Of a DNA stretch of 46,760 nt, positions 1-8,186 are shown in pieces; position 1 is the first letter of the stretch, and each line of letters opens with the position of its first letter. Below the pieces are notes generated by a model. That model saw only the letters and a list, made by a program, of their open reading frames with translations. It searched no databases and was not told the origin of the DNA. A program made the translations under genes and the position numbers. Source of the stretch: Deltaproteobacteria bacterium (GTDB taxonomy: Bacteria; Desulfobacterota; JAENJC01); contig JACQYJ010000004.1 of the NCBI GenBank assembly GCA_016208525.1, forward strand, positions 1-46,760, given 5' to 3'.

Positions 1-1096
1 AGACACCAATGGTTGCATTTAAGACCCTCTGCACCGCATCTTTCAGAATGGCGTCTTTATAGTCCCCCCTTAGCTTATGATAGTTTTCTATCTTCAGGCA
101 CAGGATAGAAAATGTCCTCTGATACCTGCCTGCCTTTAATATCTCCTTTGTTACATAATCTGCGAAGTAGTTTATGTGATATGTCTTTGTCTTTGCGTCT
201 TTGAATCCCTTGAACTCTATCTCCTTGACCTTCCAGGCGTTTTCCACAGCTATAGACGCAAAACCGGCTATGGTCTTGGCAATCATCAGGTCCCTTATCT
301 CAAATCTGTCCCTGTTAAGTTTGTCAGAGACCTTAACAAGCCCAAGTATCCTCTCTTCCACCTTAAGAGGAATGAAAAAGGTGTTTTCATATGCCGCATC
401 GAACCCGTTTACCCTGTCGTAAAATGGTTTGCCGGCCTTTATCATCCCCAGTTGACCGTGTGTCGAAATCTGCAAGGTATCGACCTCGGACGGTATATTC
501 ACAGCGCCTCTGGCTGCCGCCATCTTTAACAGATCGTCATTCACAGGAGATAAAAGCCAGAGGAGACTGCCCTGGGCGTTGGTCTCCGCCATAATGGAAT
601 CGAGGATGATATCGAGAAGCCTTTCCATGTCAAGGATTGAAAGGATCCTGAGGCATCTCCGATAGACAGAAAGGATGCCGAAATACTCCAGGTTTTCCGA
701 GATCAGCTTGCTGTGCTCAGCAACAAGGTTCTGCTTCTCAAGGATGGTTTTTATCAGGTGTAGAAAATCTTCGGGATTGACCGGTTTAAGGATATAGTCT
801 GTGACGCCTTTTTTCATGGCGTTTACAGCCATCTGGACGTCGCTGATACCTGTGACTATGACGACATCCTGGGCCGGGTTGATCTGCTTTATTGCCTCCA
901 TGGTCTGAAGACCGTCCATCCCCTTCATCGCCATATCAGTAATGACTATATCAAACGGCTCCCCTGCAAATATCCGGAGGGCCTCCTCGCCACTCTCGGC
1001 AGTCACCACCTTATAACCTTCACCGGACAATATGTCGTTATAAAGCTTCCTGAAAAACTTCTCATCATCTACGGCAAGTATCTTGCCTCTGGCCAT
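1..1096 (-). CDS. Response regulator with GAF and truncated GGDEF-like C-terminus (3' partial)
   Basis: Reading the minus strand from ATG at 1096 gives an open frame that runs off the window start (365 codons visible). Residues 1-120 are a receiver domain: acidic pocket D10/D11, phosphoacceptor D54 in ITDM, T82 and K104 in LKP. Residues about 145-295 look like a GAF domain, and the frame then enters what resembles the start of a diverged GGDEF domain (AGRYQRTFSILCLKIENY). The protein is probably a phosphorylation-controlled signalling output protein, perhaps for cyclic di-GMP. The catalytic region lies outside the window, so enzymatic activity cannot be judged. The gene is separated from the upstream BFN gene by about 280 bp of repeats and so is likely its own transcription unit. 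Confidence 0.85.
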   Translation of the reverse strand, partial: MARGKILAVDDEKFFRKLYNDILSGEGYKVVTAESGEEALRIFAGEPFDIVITDMAMKGMDGLQTMEAIKQINPAQDVVIVTGISDVQMAVNAMKKGVTDYILKPVNPEDFLHLIKTILEKQNLVAEHSKLISENLEYFGILSVYRRCLRILSILDMERLLDIILDSIMAETNAQGSLLWLLSPVNDDLLKMAAARGAVNIPSEVDTLQISTHGQLGMIKAGKPFYDRVNGFDAAYENTFFIPLKVEERILGLVKVSDKLNRDRFEIRDLMIAKTIAGFASIAVENAWKVKEIEFKGFKDAKTKTYHINYFADYVTKEILKAGRYQRTFSILCLKIENYHKLRGDYKDAILKDAVQRVLNATIGV

Positions 1097-1103
1097 GCTG
1101 AAC

Positions 1104-1200
1104 CTCATAAGTGAAAATTGCAAATTGCAAATTGAAAAATGCAAAATAGAAGGAAACATCCGAATCTTTACACTTTACACTTTGCATTTTGAATTTTGCA
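1104..1200. repeat. Degenerate word-repeat array, two inverted arms
   Basis: Tandem variants of the word AAATTGC (1116-1150) are followed by the complementary words TTTGCAT/TTTTGCA (1180-1200), with the direct words TACACTT in between. The block could fold into a long imperfect hairpin. It lies immediately upstream of the response regulator. Confidence 0.7.
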
Positions 1201-1203
1201 ATA

Positions 1204-1348
1204 AAGTTTGATGCACTCGTAAAAAGTCCAAAATCACCCTTCGACAAGCTCAGGGCGAACGGTGGTCTGGTTGAAATCATTGACTTTATTCCGTTCGTGG
1301 TGAGCTTGTCGAACCACAGAAAAGACTTTTTACGAATGAATCAAGTTT
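1204..1348. repeat. Nested inverted-repeat element (MITE/REP-like)
   Basis: The outer arms are AAGTTTGATG..CGTAAAAAGTC (1204-1228) and GACTTTTTACGAATGAATC (1324-1342), about 25 bp with few mismatches when inverted. Inside them is a second inverted pair: TTCGACAAGCTCAGG with GCGAACGG (1240-1262) and CCGTTCG with GAGCTTGTCGAA (1291-1313). The TTCGACAAGCTCAGG motif is a widespread repeat in environmental bacterial genomes, and a variant occurs inside the broken helicase at about 10693. No coding potential was seen. Confidence 0.75.
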
Positions 1349-1376
1349 AGCTGTTTGCAATATGGCTAAACTGTTT

Positions 1377-1877
1377 TTACATCTTGTACTTCCCGAAATC
1401 CTCCGGTGAAAGCTTCTCAAGGATACCTTCCCAGGCTCCATTTTCCATCTTACCCTTTGCTGTGAGGTCTATCCTCTTTGACCGCTCGATCACCCTGTCG
1501 CTCACAAATATGGGGCAGTTGGCACGGAGGGCGACGGCAATGGCGTCGCTCGGCCTTGCATCTACGGCAATCTCTTTTCTCCCCTTTTTTAGATAAATGG
1601 TTGCGTAGAACGTATTGTCCCTCAGGTCGTTTACTTCAACCATAATGATATCGGCGCCCAGTGCATGGACGGTATTCCTGAGAAGGTCATGTGTCATCGG
1701 CCTGGAAAGGGTCATCTTCTCAAGTTCCGCAGCAATTGCGCTCGCCTCTAATATCCCGATCCAGATCGGGATGGTCTGCCGCCCTTTCAGGTCTTTAAGA
1801 AGGACTACCGGCATGCTTGTAAGCAGGTCAAGGGTGAGCCCCTTGACCTGCATCTCTGTATATGAGTCGTCTTTCAT
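1377..1877 (-). CDS. Bifunctional nuclease (BFN/DUF151) family protein
   Basis: This is a protein of about 166 residues covering the whole BFN/DUF151 domain: MQVKGLTLD at the start, PIWIG, then the DARPSDAIAVALR motif typical of the family, and a short charged tail. BFN proteins have been linked to nuclease activity, but the biochemical role in bacteria is not settled. I chose ATG at 1877 because GAGGGA lies about 8 nt upstream. An in-frame TTG at 1892 would add five residues encoded by the TTCATCC word repeat. It lies 25 bp downstream of miaB on the same strand, which suggests co-transcription. Confidence 0.85.
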   Translation of the reverse strand: MKDDSYTEMQVKGLTLDLLTSMPVVLLKDLKGRQTIPIWIGILEASAIAAELEKMTLSRPMTHDLLRNTVHALGADIIMVEVNDLRDNTFYATIYLKKGRKEIAVDARPSDAIAVALRANCPIFVSDRVIERSKRIDLTAKGKMENGAWEGILEKLSPEDFGKYKM

Positions 1878-1920
1878 TCGTTCATCCCTCAACCCTCATC
1901 CTTCATCCTTTCTCAATCAT
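1873..1920. repeat. TTCATCC word-repeat array between miaB and the BFN gene
   Basis: Several copies of TTCATCC/CTCATCC-like words fill the junction and overlap the end of miaB and the possible 5' extension of the BFN gene. Confidence 0.6.
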
Positions 1921-3240
1921 TTCTCCAATCAAAGAGTTAATAAAACCCTTTGCTATCCTTACCTGCACCAACTCCCCGACAAGCTCTTCATTTCCATCAA
2001 ATTTCACGGTCTTGAAGCTCCTCGTCTTTCCTGAAAGCCTCTCATGGCTTTTCTCGCCTCCACCCTCCACAAGTACCTCCACTACTTTTCCTTCGTATTC
2101 CATATTCCTTTCAAGGGATATCTCCCTCTGCCTCTCCTGAAGGAGCAGAAGCCTTTTATTCTTCAGGCCCTCATCAACCTGATCCGGCATCCCTGCCGCC
2201 TTTGTCTCGAGCCTCGGGGAGAATTTAAAGGAGAATATGGCATCGTACCTTACCTTTTCTATAAGGTCCATCGTGGCGTCAAAATCCTCACCCGTCTCTC
2301 CTGGAAAACCTACTATGATGTCCGAGGTCAGGGCCATTCCTGGCGACAGATCTCTAAGGGCTTGTACCCTGCCGAGATAACCATCCCTTGAGTAACTCCT
2401 GTTCATCTTTTTCAGGACACTGTCGGAGCCGGACTGTACCGGGAGATGAAGATGCTCGCACAGCTTGTCAAGCCTCCCGAAAGAGGATATAAGAGGGTCT
2501 GAGATATCCTTTGGATGAGACGTCATAAAACGCATCCTTTTCAAACCATGTATGCCGTTTACCTCCCTGAGAAGGGTCGGGAAGTCTGTCCCCTCATCAA
2601 GACCACGTCCGTATGAATTTACATTCTGTCCAATAAGGGTCACATCTTTAACACCCCTTGACACCAGACCCTCTATCTCTTTTATAATCCCTGCACTTGG
2701 CCTGCTAATCTCCCTCCCTCTCACATAAGGGACTATGCAATAGGAACAGAAGTTGTCACATCCGAGCATCACGTTCACAAGACCTTTCAGGCTGTTCGAT
2801 GAACTACCAGAGACCGGGGCAGGAAAGATATCAATGCCATTCTCATAAAAACGGGTCTCCGAAACCCTCTCCTTATTCCTCATTACCTGGCTGACAAGCT
2901 CCGGGAGTTTGTGTATGTTGTGGGTTCCAAATACGATGTCGAGATGCGGGACGCGCTTAAGGAGCCGCTCTCCCTCCTGCTGGGCAACACACCCGCCTAC
3001 CCCGATAATGAGGTTCGGGTTCCTCTCCTTGTAAGACTTGAGAGTCCCAAGGTAACTATAGACCTTATGCTCAGCCTTGTCCCTTACACTGCATGTGTTT
3101 AGGATTACAAGGTCCGCCTTCCCTATATCTGTGGTCGTCCTGTAATTGCAACCGGACAGAAGGCTGGTTATCTTCCCGGAGTCGCTGTCGTTCATCTGAC
3201 AACCGTGGGTCTCAACAAATAAAAATCTCTCCTGCACCAA
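1903..3240 (-). CDS. miaB: tRNA-2-methylthio-N6-dimethylallyladenosine synthase MiaB
   Basis: This radical-SAM methylthiotransferase adds the 2-methylthio group to i6A37 of tRNAs. The protein has 445 residues, the normal family length. The N-terminal UPF0004 domain carries the auxiliary-cluster cysteines C14 (THGCQMN), C50 (NTCSVRDKA) and C84 (GGCVAQQEGE). The radical-SAM triad is GCDNFCSYCIVPYVRGRE near residue 160, and the C-terminus is a TRAM-like domain ending in RIAKGFINSLIGE. The start is TTG at 3240, preceded by CGGAGG at 8-nt spacing; GTG at 3237 is an alternative. A good promoter lies just upstream (3266-3294). Confidence 0.96.
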   Translation of the reverse strand: MVQERFLFVETHGCQMNDSDSGKITSLLSGCNYRTTTDIGKADLVILNTCSVRDKAEHKVYSYLGTLKSYKERNPNLIIGVGGCVAQQEGERLLKRVPHLDIVFGTHNIHKLPELVSQVMRNKERVSETRFYENGIDIFPAPVSGSSSNSLKGLVNVMLGCDNFCSYCIVPYVRGREISRPSAGIIKEIEGLVSRGVKDVTLIGQNVNSYGRGLDEGTDFPTLLREVNGIHGLKRMRFMTSHPKDISDPLISSFGRLDKLCEHLHLPVQSGSDSVLKKMNRSYSRDGYLGRVQALRDLSPGMALTSDIIVGFPGETGEDFDATMDLIEKVRYDAIFSFKFSPRLETKAAGMPDQVDEGLKNKRLLLLQERQREISLERNMEYEGKVVEVLVEGGGEKSHERLSGKTRSFKTVKFDGNEELVGELVQVRIAKGFINSLIGEMIEKG

Positions 3241-3265
3241 CCCCTATACCTCCGATAAAGTCAAA

Positions 3266-3294
3266 ATATTAATGGGTTTATGAGCTAAAGTCAA
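3266..3294 (-). promoter_or_regulatory. Probable sigma70-type promoter of miaB
   Basis: On the minus strand: -35 TTGACT (3289-3294), a 17-bp spacer and -10 TAATAT (3266-3271). The -10 lies 25 nt from the miaB start, leaving room for the GGAGG ribosome-binding site. This is a conventional layout, unlike the apparently leaderless promoters elsewhere in the window. Confidence 0.55.
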
Positions 3295-3424
3295 TTACTT
3301 TCAGGGCTCATCTCCCCTGTGTTCCCCCTTTCTTGCCCTGTATTTCTTTTGTGCGCTCTGTGGTTCGATTGCAGGATTTAAATGGAACGAAAAACGATGG
3401 AGATATCGGAGAGATTTGGATAAA

Positions 3425-3542
3425 CCTAAAAAAAGCATTTGCCACTGACTTTCACGGACTAAGAGCAAGTAATTAAAAGATTTTTCGACTAGCATTAGAA
3501 TCACCTTTTGGGTGAACTGCTCATAATGTTTAAATGTTTAGG
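3425..3542. mobile_element. MITE-like element, copy A (internally deleted)
   Basis: The element begins CCTAAAAAAAGCATTTGCC and is almost identical to copy C (43496-43688) as far as ATAATGTTT. It then stops at GTTTAGG, so most of the right half, including the GTCCG motif, is missing. It carries the TCACC-TTTT-GGGTGA hairpin. No matching 5-bp flanks were found (ATAAA left, GCTAT right), in contrast to copies B and C. Its right edge supplies the stop codon of the transporter remnant. The rest of 3295-3424 holds no recognisable gene, only repeat-like fragments such as GCGCTCTGTGGTTCG. Confidence 0.75.
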
Positions 3543-4201
3543 GCTATAAAACCACTTCCTCCGATCACATTCCCAAGGGTTACAGGAATCAGGCTATACA
3601 TAAATCCAACCCAGGTAAGGTTGCTGATATTCACTGAAGTCGGAACAACTACCTGGTACTGCGCCAGGAGGCCAAGGGGGATAAAGTACATATTCGCTAC
3701 GCAATGCTCAAATCCGGCGGCAACAAACGCAGACACAGGAAAGATAATGGCCAGTATCTTGTCCGTCACAGTATGACCGGCCAAAACCATCCAGACAGCC
3801 AGACAAACTAGGACGTTACAGAGAATCCCTTTAAAAAAAGCCTCCCAAAAAGGGGTTGACGTCTTAATCGCCGCAATCTTTACCATCTGAATCCCCACAG
3901 CTCCATCATTCATGGATGAGTGATGTGATAATGCGACTAAAAGAGCAAGACCTATAGCGCCTATAGCGTTCGCAATAAATATAACCAACCAGTTTTTTAG
4001 TAATTCAGTAGTTGTTATCTTCCTGCTGGTCCATGCCATAACAAGGAGATTGTTACCTGTGAATAATTCCGCCCCGGCCACAACCACAAGAATAAGCCCC
4101 AGAGAAAATACAAGCCCTCCAACTACCCGGCTTATCGCAAAACCAAGGGTTGTACCGAGATTATCCGGCGCATCGCCCTTTCTTCTTAAGTTCTCCGCCA
4201 T
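3530..4201 (-). pseudogene. Formate/nitrite transporter (FNT family) remnant, truncated at both ends
   Basis: The 223 residues align with the core of FocA/NirC channels: GGLVFSLGLILVVVAGAELFTGN, the LKNW motif, NVLVCLAVWM, GFEHCVANMYFIPLG and IPVTLGNVIGG. A complete FNT protein has about 260-285 residues. Here the first membrane helix and N-terminal region are missing, and the C-terminus ends in the middle of the last helix with ALNI, which is encoded by MITE copy A. A good ribosome-binding site (AAGGAGG) precedes the ATG, with an in-frame TGA just upstream, so the product could still be made. Formation of a working pentameric channel is doubtful. Confidence 0.75.
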
Positions 4202-4232
4202 CTCCTGCCTCCTTCAAACGTAATAAAAAAAA

Positions 4233-5522
4233 TCAGAATATCTTTAAAATACCGTCTATGGTCATTTCCGTAGCCCCGCGATTTTGCAGAACCGCCTGCT
4301 TTGCCCTGTCTCCTGTCATGCCGCATAAATCGTCATCTGCAAGAAGCCTGTCTATCCGGCTTTTAAGCTCTTCAGCATTGTTAACCCTGACCCCTCCCCC
4401 GCTTTCTTCCAGTATCCTGGCCGAGTCCCTGAAATTCTCAATATGAGGGCCGAAAAGCACCGGTCTCCCGTACGAAGCAGGTTCAAGGATGTTGTGGCCG
4501 CCAACAGGTACGAGAGTTCCACCTACAAATACAATTGTCCCATATTTATAAAAAGATGCAAGTTCACCAAGGGTATCAAGCAATAGGATGGACGACTCTA
4601 TCTTTTCAGAAACCTCTGAACGTCTTACATACTTAAGACCCTTTTCATTAAGTATCCCCTCAACCTCTCTGACCCTGTCAAGGTGCCTGGGGGCAAGGAC
4701 CAGCTTCAGCGCAGGGTATCTCTCCCTCAGTCCTTTGTACACATCCAGCACAGGAGATTCCTCGCCTGAACGGGTGCTCCCGGCCAGAAGGACAGGGCCG
4801 CCCCATATCTCCATGAACCCTATGCCCTTGTCTATTGCGTTAATATCAAACTTGATATTTCCTGTTACAGTCACCCTTGAAGGCTCTGCGCCAAGAGTGA
4901 TAATCCTTTGGGCATCGCCCCCGGATTGCATCAGGAATGCCCTTATATGACAAAATACCTTTCTAAGAAGCGGGCTGATGAACCAGTACTTCCCGTAAGA
5001 CCTGTCTGAGATCCTGCCGTTGACTACTGCCACCGGGATACCCATACTCCCGGCCTTTCTTATAAGGTTAGGCCAGAGTTCAGTCTCCATCAGAATGAGG
5101 GCTGAAGGATTAACCTTTTTCACAGCCCTGTTGACTACCCACGGTAAATCCAGGGGGAGGAATATCACACCATCGGCCTTGAGCTTCTCTTTTGCAGCCT
5201 TGTTTCCTGTTGGGGTGAATGTGGAGACAAGAAGCTTTTTGTCCGGCCACCTCCCCTTGATCGCATCAAGAAGCCGCTGGGAGGCGATGACCTCCCCGAC
5301 CGATGAAGCATGGAACCAGATAGGCCTTTCCTCTGAATCTCCCCCTTTGGCAAAGAGGGATAAAGGGGGATTTTTCAGATCAGCTACAACTTTATCTGGA
5401 ATATTCCCCAACCTTTCTGAAAGGCCGGTTCTGTAACGTTTATCGGTAAGGAGTTTGTAGAATATGAAAGGGGAAAGGATAACGAGAGATAAGATAATGA
5501 GTATGTTATAAAGAAATAGCAC
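4233..5522 (-). CDS. waaA: 3-deoxy-D-manno-octulosonic acid (Kdo) transferase
   Basis: This enzyme transfers Kdo from CMP-Kdo to lipid IVA at the inner membrane. It has an N-terminal membrane anchor (LFLYNILIILSLVILSPFIF), the GLSERLG segment, WFHASSVGEV, LLVSTFTPTGNKAAKEK, ETELWPNLI, and the GT-B C-terminal part GGHNILEPASYGRPVLFGP. I prefer GTG at 5522: AGGGG lies upstream and the 29 extra residues from ATG at 5609 are encoded by repeats. That ATG does overlap the permease stop (ATGA), so coupled translation is possible. The sequence NPPLSLFAKGG near residue 50 is a translated intergenic-type palindrome inserted in frame. The gene follows the ABC-2 exporter pair. Confidence 0.93.
   Translation of the reverse strand: MLFLYNILIILSLVILSPFIFYKLLTDKRYRTGLSERLGNIPDKVVADLKNPPLSLFAKGGDSEERPIWFHASSVGEVIASQRLLDAIKGRWPDKKLLVSTFTPTGNKAAKEKLKADGVIFLPLDLPWVVNRAVKKVNPSALILMETELWPNLIRKAGSMGIPVAVVNGRISDRSYGKYWFISPLLRKVFCHIRAFLMQSGGDAQRIITLGAEPSRVTVTGNIKFDINAIDKGIGFMEIWGGPVLLAGSTRSGEESPVLDVYKGLRERYPALKLVLAPRHLDRVREVEGILNEKGLKYVRRSEVSEKIESSILLLDTLGELASFYKYGTIVFVGGTLVPVGGHNILEPASYGRPVLFGPHIENFRDSARILEESGGGVRVNNAEELKSRIDRLLADDDLCGMTGDRAKQAVLQNRGATEMTIDGILKIF
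5340..5376. repeat. CCCCCTTTGGCAAAGAGGG palindromic repeat inside waaA
   Basis: An AATCCCCC / GGGGGATTTTT inverted arrangement around CTTTGGCAAAG encodes NPPLSLFAKGG within waaA. The same family occurs in non-coding DNA at 32541-32628, and a related CCCCCTCTTTA palindrome occurs at 22412-22434. Confidence 0.75.
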
Positions 5523-5544
5523 TGTGGACCCCTGATTCTGAAAT

Positions 5545-5606
5545 GGTGGGCGCAGCCCACCCTGTTTAACCGGCTCCTGACGACTGACCACCGGCCACTG
5601 ATAATT
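5545..5606. repeat. Hairpin and CTGACCA word array between permease and waaA
   Basis: The palindrome GGTGGGCTGCGCCCACC (minus strand) is adjacent to the words CTGACGA/CTGACCA/GGCCACTGA. The same words occur at 25747-25776 and 35860-35882. Confidence 0.6.
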
Positions 5607-6397
5607 CATTCCCCTATCTTTCCAAGCAGACCCTTGACCCTCACCGCCTTGAACATCTTGAAGAAGAAGAGAGTGGCAAGAAAAAGGTATAAAAGGTTTA
5701 AGGAGAGCGCCCAGGTAAGCTCCTTTACCGGGAATCCCCCGCTGGACACGACCGTCCTCATCCCCTCAAATACATGGGAGGATGGAACCCACATAGCTAA
5801 GACCTGAACTGGATATGGCAGAACCGATACAGGATAGAATACGGCAGAGACCGGCTGGAACAGGAATGCTACTCCCCATGCCAGCACCTCAGCCTGACTG
5901 CCGAAACGCAGGATCAAAGCAGTGGTGAATATCCCTATGGCCCATCCAAGGAGCAGGAGGTTCAGTACAAGGGGCAAAAGTGAAACCCCTATAATAAAGA
6001 TGTTAAAGGAATAAAAAAGCCATGCAAGGAAGATGCTGACGGATGCGGTAAGGATGATCTTTATAAGGCTCACGAACATCAGGGAGATAAGGTATTCGCT
6101 GATACTGATGGGAGAGACAAAGAGATTGAGGAGGTTCCGGGACCAGATATCCTCCAGAAAAGATATGGATATTCCCTGCTGGGCCCTGAAAAGAAGGTCC
6201 CAGAGTATCAGAGCGCCCAGAAAAAAACTTACAAAGACCGGAAGGGTTCCACGGTACTGATTGAGGTATATGGTTATGAAACCCCATAAGACCAGATCAA
6301 GCACAGGCCAGTACAGCACCCCCATTAGTCTCGGGATACTTCTCTTATAAAGAAACAGCTGCCTGAGAAATATGGCTTGAATTCTATGAAGATTCAT
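5606..6397 (-). CDS. ABC-2 type transporter permease
   Basis: The membrane protein has 263 residues and about six hydrophobic helices. The family signature is the ABC2_membrane fold seen in NodJ/YadH/DrrB-like exporters (VSPISISEYL followed by the QPVSAVFYPVSVLP segment). ATG at 6397 has GGAG 7 nt upstream; an in-frame TTG at 6409 is less likely. It pairs with the ATPase encoded upstream (6479-7207). Its position before waaA suggests export of a surface glycan or lipid, but the substrate cannot be read from sequence. Confidence 0.85.
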   Translation of the reverse strand: MNLHRIQAIFLRQLFLYKRSIPRLMGVLYWPVLDLVLWGFITIYLNQYRGTLPVFVSFFLGALILWDLLFRAQQGISISFLEDIWSRNLLNLFVSPISISEYLISLMFVSLIKIILTASVSIFLAWLFYSFNIFIIGVSLLPLVLNLLLLGWAIGIFTTALILRFGSQAEVLAWGVAFLFQPVSAVFYPVSVLPYPVQVLAMWVPSSHVFEGMRTVVSSGGFPVKELTWALSLNLLYLFLATLFFFKMFKAVRVKGLLGKIGE

Positions 6398-6412
6398 CGT
6401 TCGCTCCAAAAT

Positions 6413-6476
6413 ATGGGGACAGTCCCGATTCTACGACTTCGCTGCGCTCCGTCCGTAAATCTGGGACAGTCCCCAT
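6413..6476. repeat. GGGGACAGTCCC REP element, intergenic copy 1
   Basis: This 64-bp element starts ATGGGGACAGTCCC and ends GGGACAGTCCCCAT. The ends form inverted arms apart from the central base. The core is CGATTCTACGACTTCGCTGCG..CGTCCGTAAATC. It fills the gap between the ABC ATPase and permease. Related copies lie in tgt, in queA and before recN. Confidence 0.85.
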
Positions 6477-6478
6477 CT

Positions 6479-7207
6479 TCATCCTTCACCCCTGGCAACC
6501 TCTATGAAAACCTGTTCGAGGTTTTCCTTCTTAAACCCCTTCACCACTTCCTCCGGGGTCCCGGTGGCTATGACCTTTCCCTTGTCGAGGAAGACTATCC
6601 TGTCGGACATCTCCTCCATCTCTTTCATATTGTGCGATGTATAAAGGATTGTAAGACCCCTCTCGTCCCTGAACCTCTTTAAAAGCCTCCTGGTCTTGTC
6701 GGCTATATCAGGGTCGAGTGATGCTGTCGGTTCGTCAAGGAGGAGGAGCTTCGGTTCGTTCAAGAGGGCCTTGGCCAGACATACCCTTGTCACCTGGCCT
6801 GACGAGAGCTTCCTGACCAGTTTATCCCCCAGGTCGGATATCTCAAACTCTTTCAGGAGATCATCTATCTTATCTTTGCTGTTCTTGATGCCGTACAGCA
6901 TGGAAAATATCCTGAGGTTCTCCCTGACGGTAAGTGAGAGGGGCATGGATACATACGAAGAGGAGAAATTGAGGTAGTTCAATATCTCCCTCCTCTTTTC
7001 GCAGAGCTCCATATCAAATATCCTGATCCGCCCTGAGGTCGGCATCGTCAGGCCGAGGAGTATATGGATGATGGTTGTCTTCCCCGCGCCGTTTGGGCCA
7101 AGAAGTCCCAGTATCTCCCCTTTCCCGATCTCAAAGGATACGTCATCAACTGCCATAAAGCCGTTAAAGGCCTTCTTCAGATTTTTTACTGAGACTATAG
7201 TTTCCAT
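6479..7207 (-). CDS. ABC transporter ATP-binding protein (ABC-2 exporter)
   Basis: The cytoplasmic ATPase has 242 residues. Walker A is GPNGAGKTT (residues 38-46), the Q-loop region has FSSSYVSMPLSLTVREN, the signature is LSSGQ (about 134), Walker B is LLLLDEPTASLD, and the switch histidine is in TSHNM. The signature LSSGQ is a common exporter variant of LSGGQ. It probably acts with the permease at 5606-6397, with which it would be co-transcribed across the REP element. AAGGAA lies upstream of the ATG. Confidence 0.92.
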   Translation of the reverse strand: METIVSVKNLKKAFNGFMAVDDVSFEIGKGEILGLLGPNGAGKTTIIHILLGLTMPTSGRIRIFDMELCEKRREILNYLNFSSSYVSMPLSLTVRENLRIFSMLYGIKNSKDKIDDLLKEFEISDLGDKLVRKLSSGQVTRVCLAKALLNEPKLLLLDEPTASLDPDIADKTRRLLKRFRDERGLTILYTSHNMKEMEEMSDRIVFLDKGKVIATGTPEEVVKGFKKENLEQVFIEVARGEG

Positions 7208-7270
7208 AAATTCCTTGACAAGATATACATTATTTAATAATATGTTACCAATACTTTGGCGGTGACTGAG

Positions 7271-8032
7271 TCATTCGGGCGCCGCCTTTTTCTTTTTGGG
7301 AAGAACCACAAGCCCGTACCCTTCGTATCGCCCCTTTATGTCCCTTCTAAACTTTCTTTCGATGACGTGCCAGTCCTGCTTTGGATTTTTCCCCAAAACA
7401 TGGCGACCAATAGGCGACACGAGAAGATCGGCGATCTGCAACCCCGCAATGTCCTTCTTTTTGTCGCGGATATGAAGCTCCTTGATATATTTCCGAACCT
7501 TAGAGGCCGAGGTATAATCAGTCCCGCCAGTCCTAAGCTCCATCCAGGCAAGGCGCAGCTCATTATCAAGGGTTTCATCCCTCGATTCCGCGATTATATG
7601 GCCTGGAGCATCATCCCCTCTGTTTTTAACCTCATGCACAAACCGTTCGACAAGAATTCTCAGGGAGAGCATATAAGGGTCTAATGCCGCCAGGCCGCAC
7701 TCCGACAAATGCTCATTCTTATTGATGACAGAGGCAACTATCATATAATCCAGATCATCCATCAACCGATTGGTTTCGCGATAAAAACGCTCCCTGAATG
7801 CGGCATCCGTAAGCCTGTGAAAAACCCCTTTTCGTCTCACTATATCTGCCGTATGAAGGATAAAATCGTCCCTTCCAAATAGCTCCATCTTATACTGTCT
7901 CAGCCTCGGCACGGCTGTCTTCTCATGATAATCCATGTCCATTATGCATCCGCCGAGGACAAAGACAGGATACTGCGGGTCTATGATATCCAGGCTGTGA
8001 TCTCCTGATTCATCTAAGAAAAGAGCGAGCAT
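7271..8032 (-). CDS. DUF3800 domain protein
   Basis: The 253-residue protein matches the DUF3800 pattern: LFLDESGDHS at the N-terminus, HIIAESRDE around residue 150 and GLQIADLLVSPIGRH near residue 210. The conserved acidic residues resemble a metal-dependent nuclease-like site, but no activity is established. DUF3800 genes are usually accessory and often sit near mobile or defence genes, which fits this island. The C-terminus is very basic (LPKKKKAAPE). The start ATG at 8032 has a weak AAGGAAA upstream. Confidence 0.8.
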   Translation of the reverse strand: MLALFLDESGDHSLDIIDPQYPVFVLGGCIMDMDYHEKTAVPRLRQYKMELFGRDDFILHTADIVRRKGVFHRLTDAAFRERFYRETNRLMDDLDYMIVASVINKNEHLSECGLAALDPYMLSLRILVERFVHEVKNRGDDAPGHIIAESRDETLDNELRLAWMELRTGGTDYTSASKVRKYIKELHIRDKKKDIAGLQIADLLVSPIGRHVLGKNPKQDWHVIERKFRRDIKGRYEGYGLVVLPKKKKAAPE

Positions 8033-8186
8033 TTATATTTCCTTATTGCACACTGTTTTTTTCATCCAATCCCCTCAATCAGTCGCCGCAGGGCTTACAG
8101 TGTATTTTTTCCGAAATTCAGTATCACGTCATCGGAATTCAGGCATTTGACACTCTTTACCATTTCTTTCATTGCTGTGGCTGTGG

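Noticed and set aside
1104..1348. Possible CRISPR array or integron recombination site
   Set aside because: The repeats are inverted or degenerate, with no regular spacer pattern and no cas or integrase genes nearby.
3301..3504. 67-codon minus-strand frame between miaB and the transporter remnant
   Set aside because: It is mostly MITE copy A read through, with no recognisable domain or ribosome-binding site.
5523..5609. ATG at 5609 as the waaA start
   Set aside because: The 29 extra residues are encoded by repeats and do not resemble WaaA; kept only as an alternative because of the ATGA overlap with the permease.
8095..8172. 25-codon minus-strand frame (MKEMVKSVKC...) between the HEPN-like and DUF3800 genes
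   Set aside because: It reads like a possible gene tail but has no ribosome-binding site or family match; too short to call.
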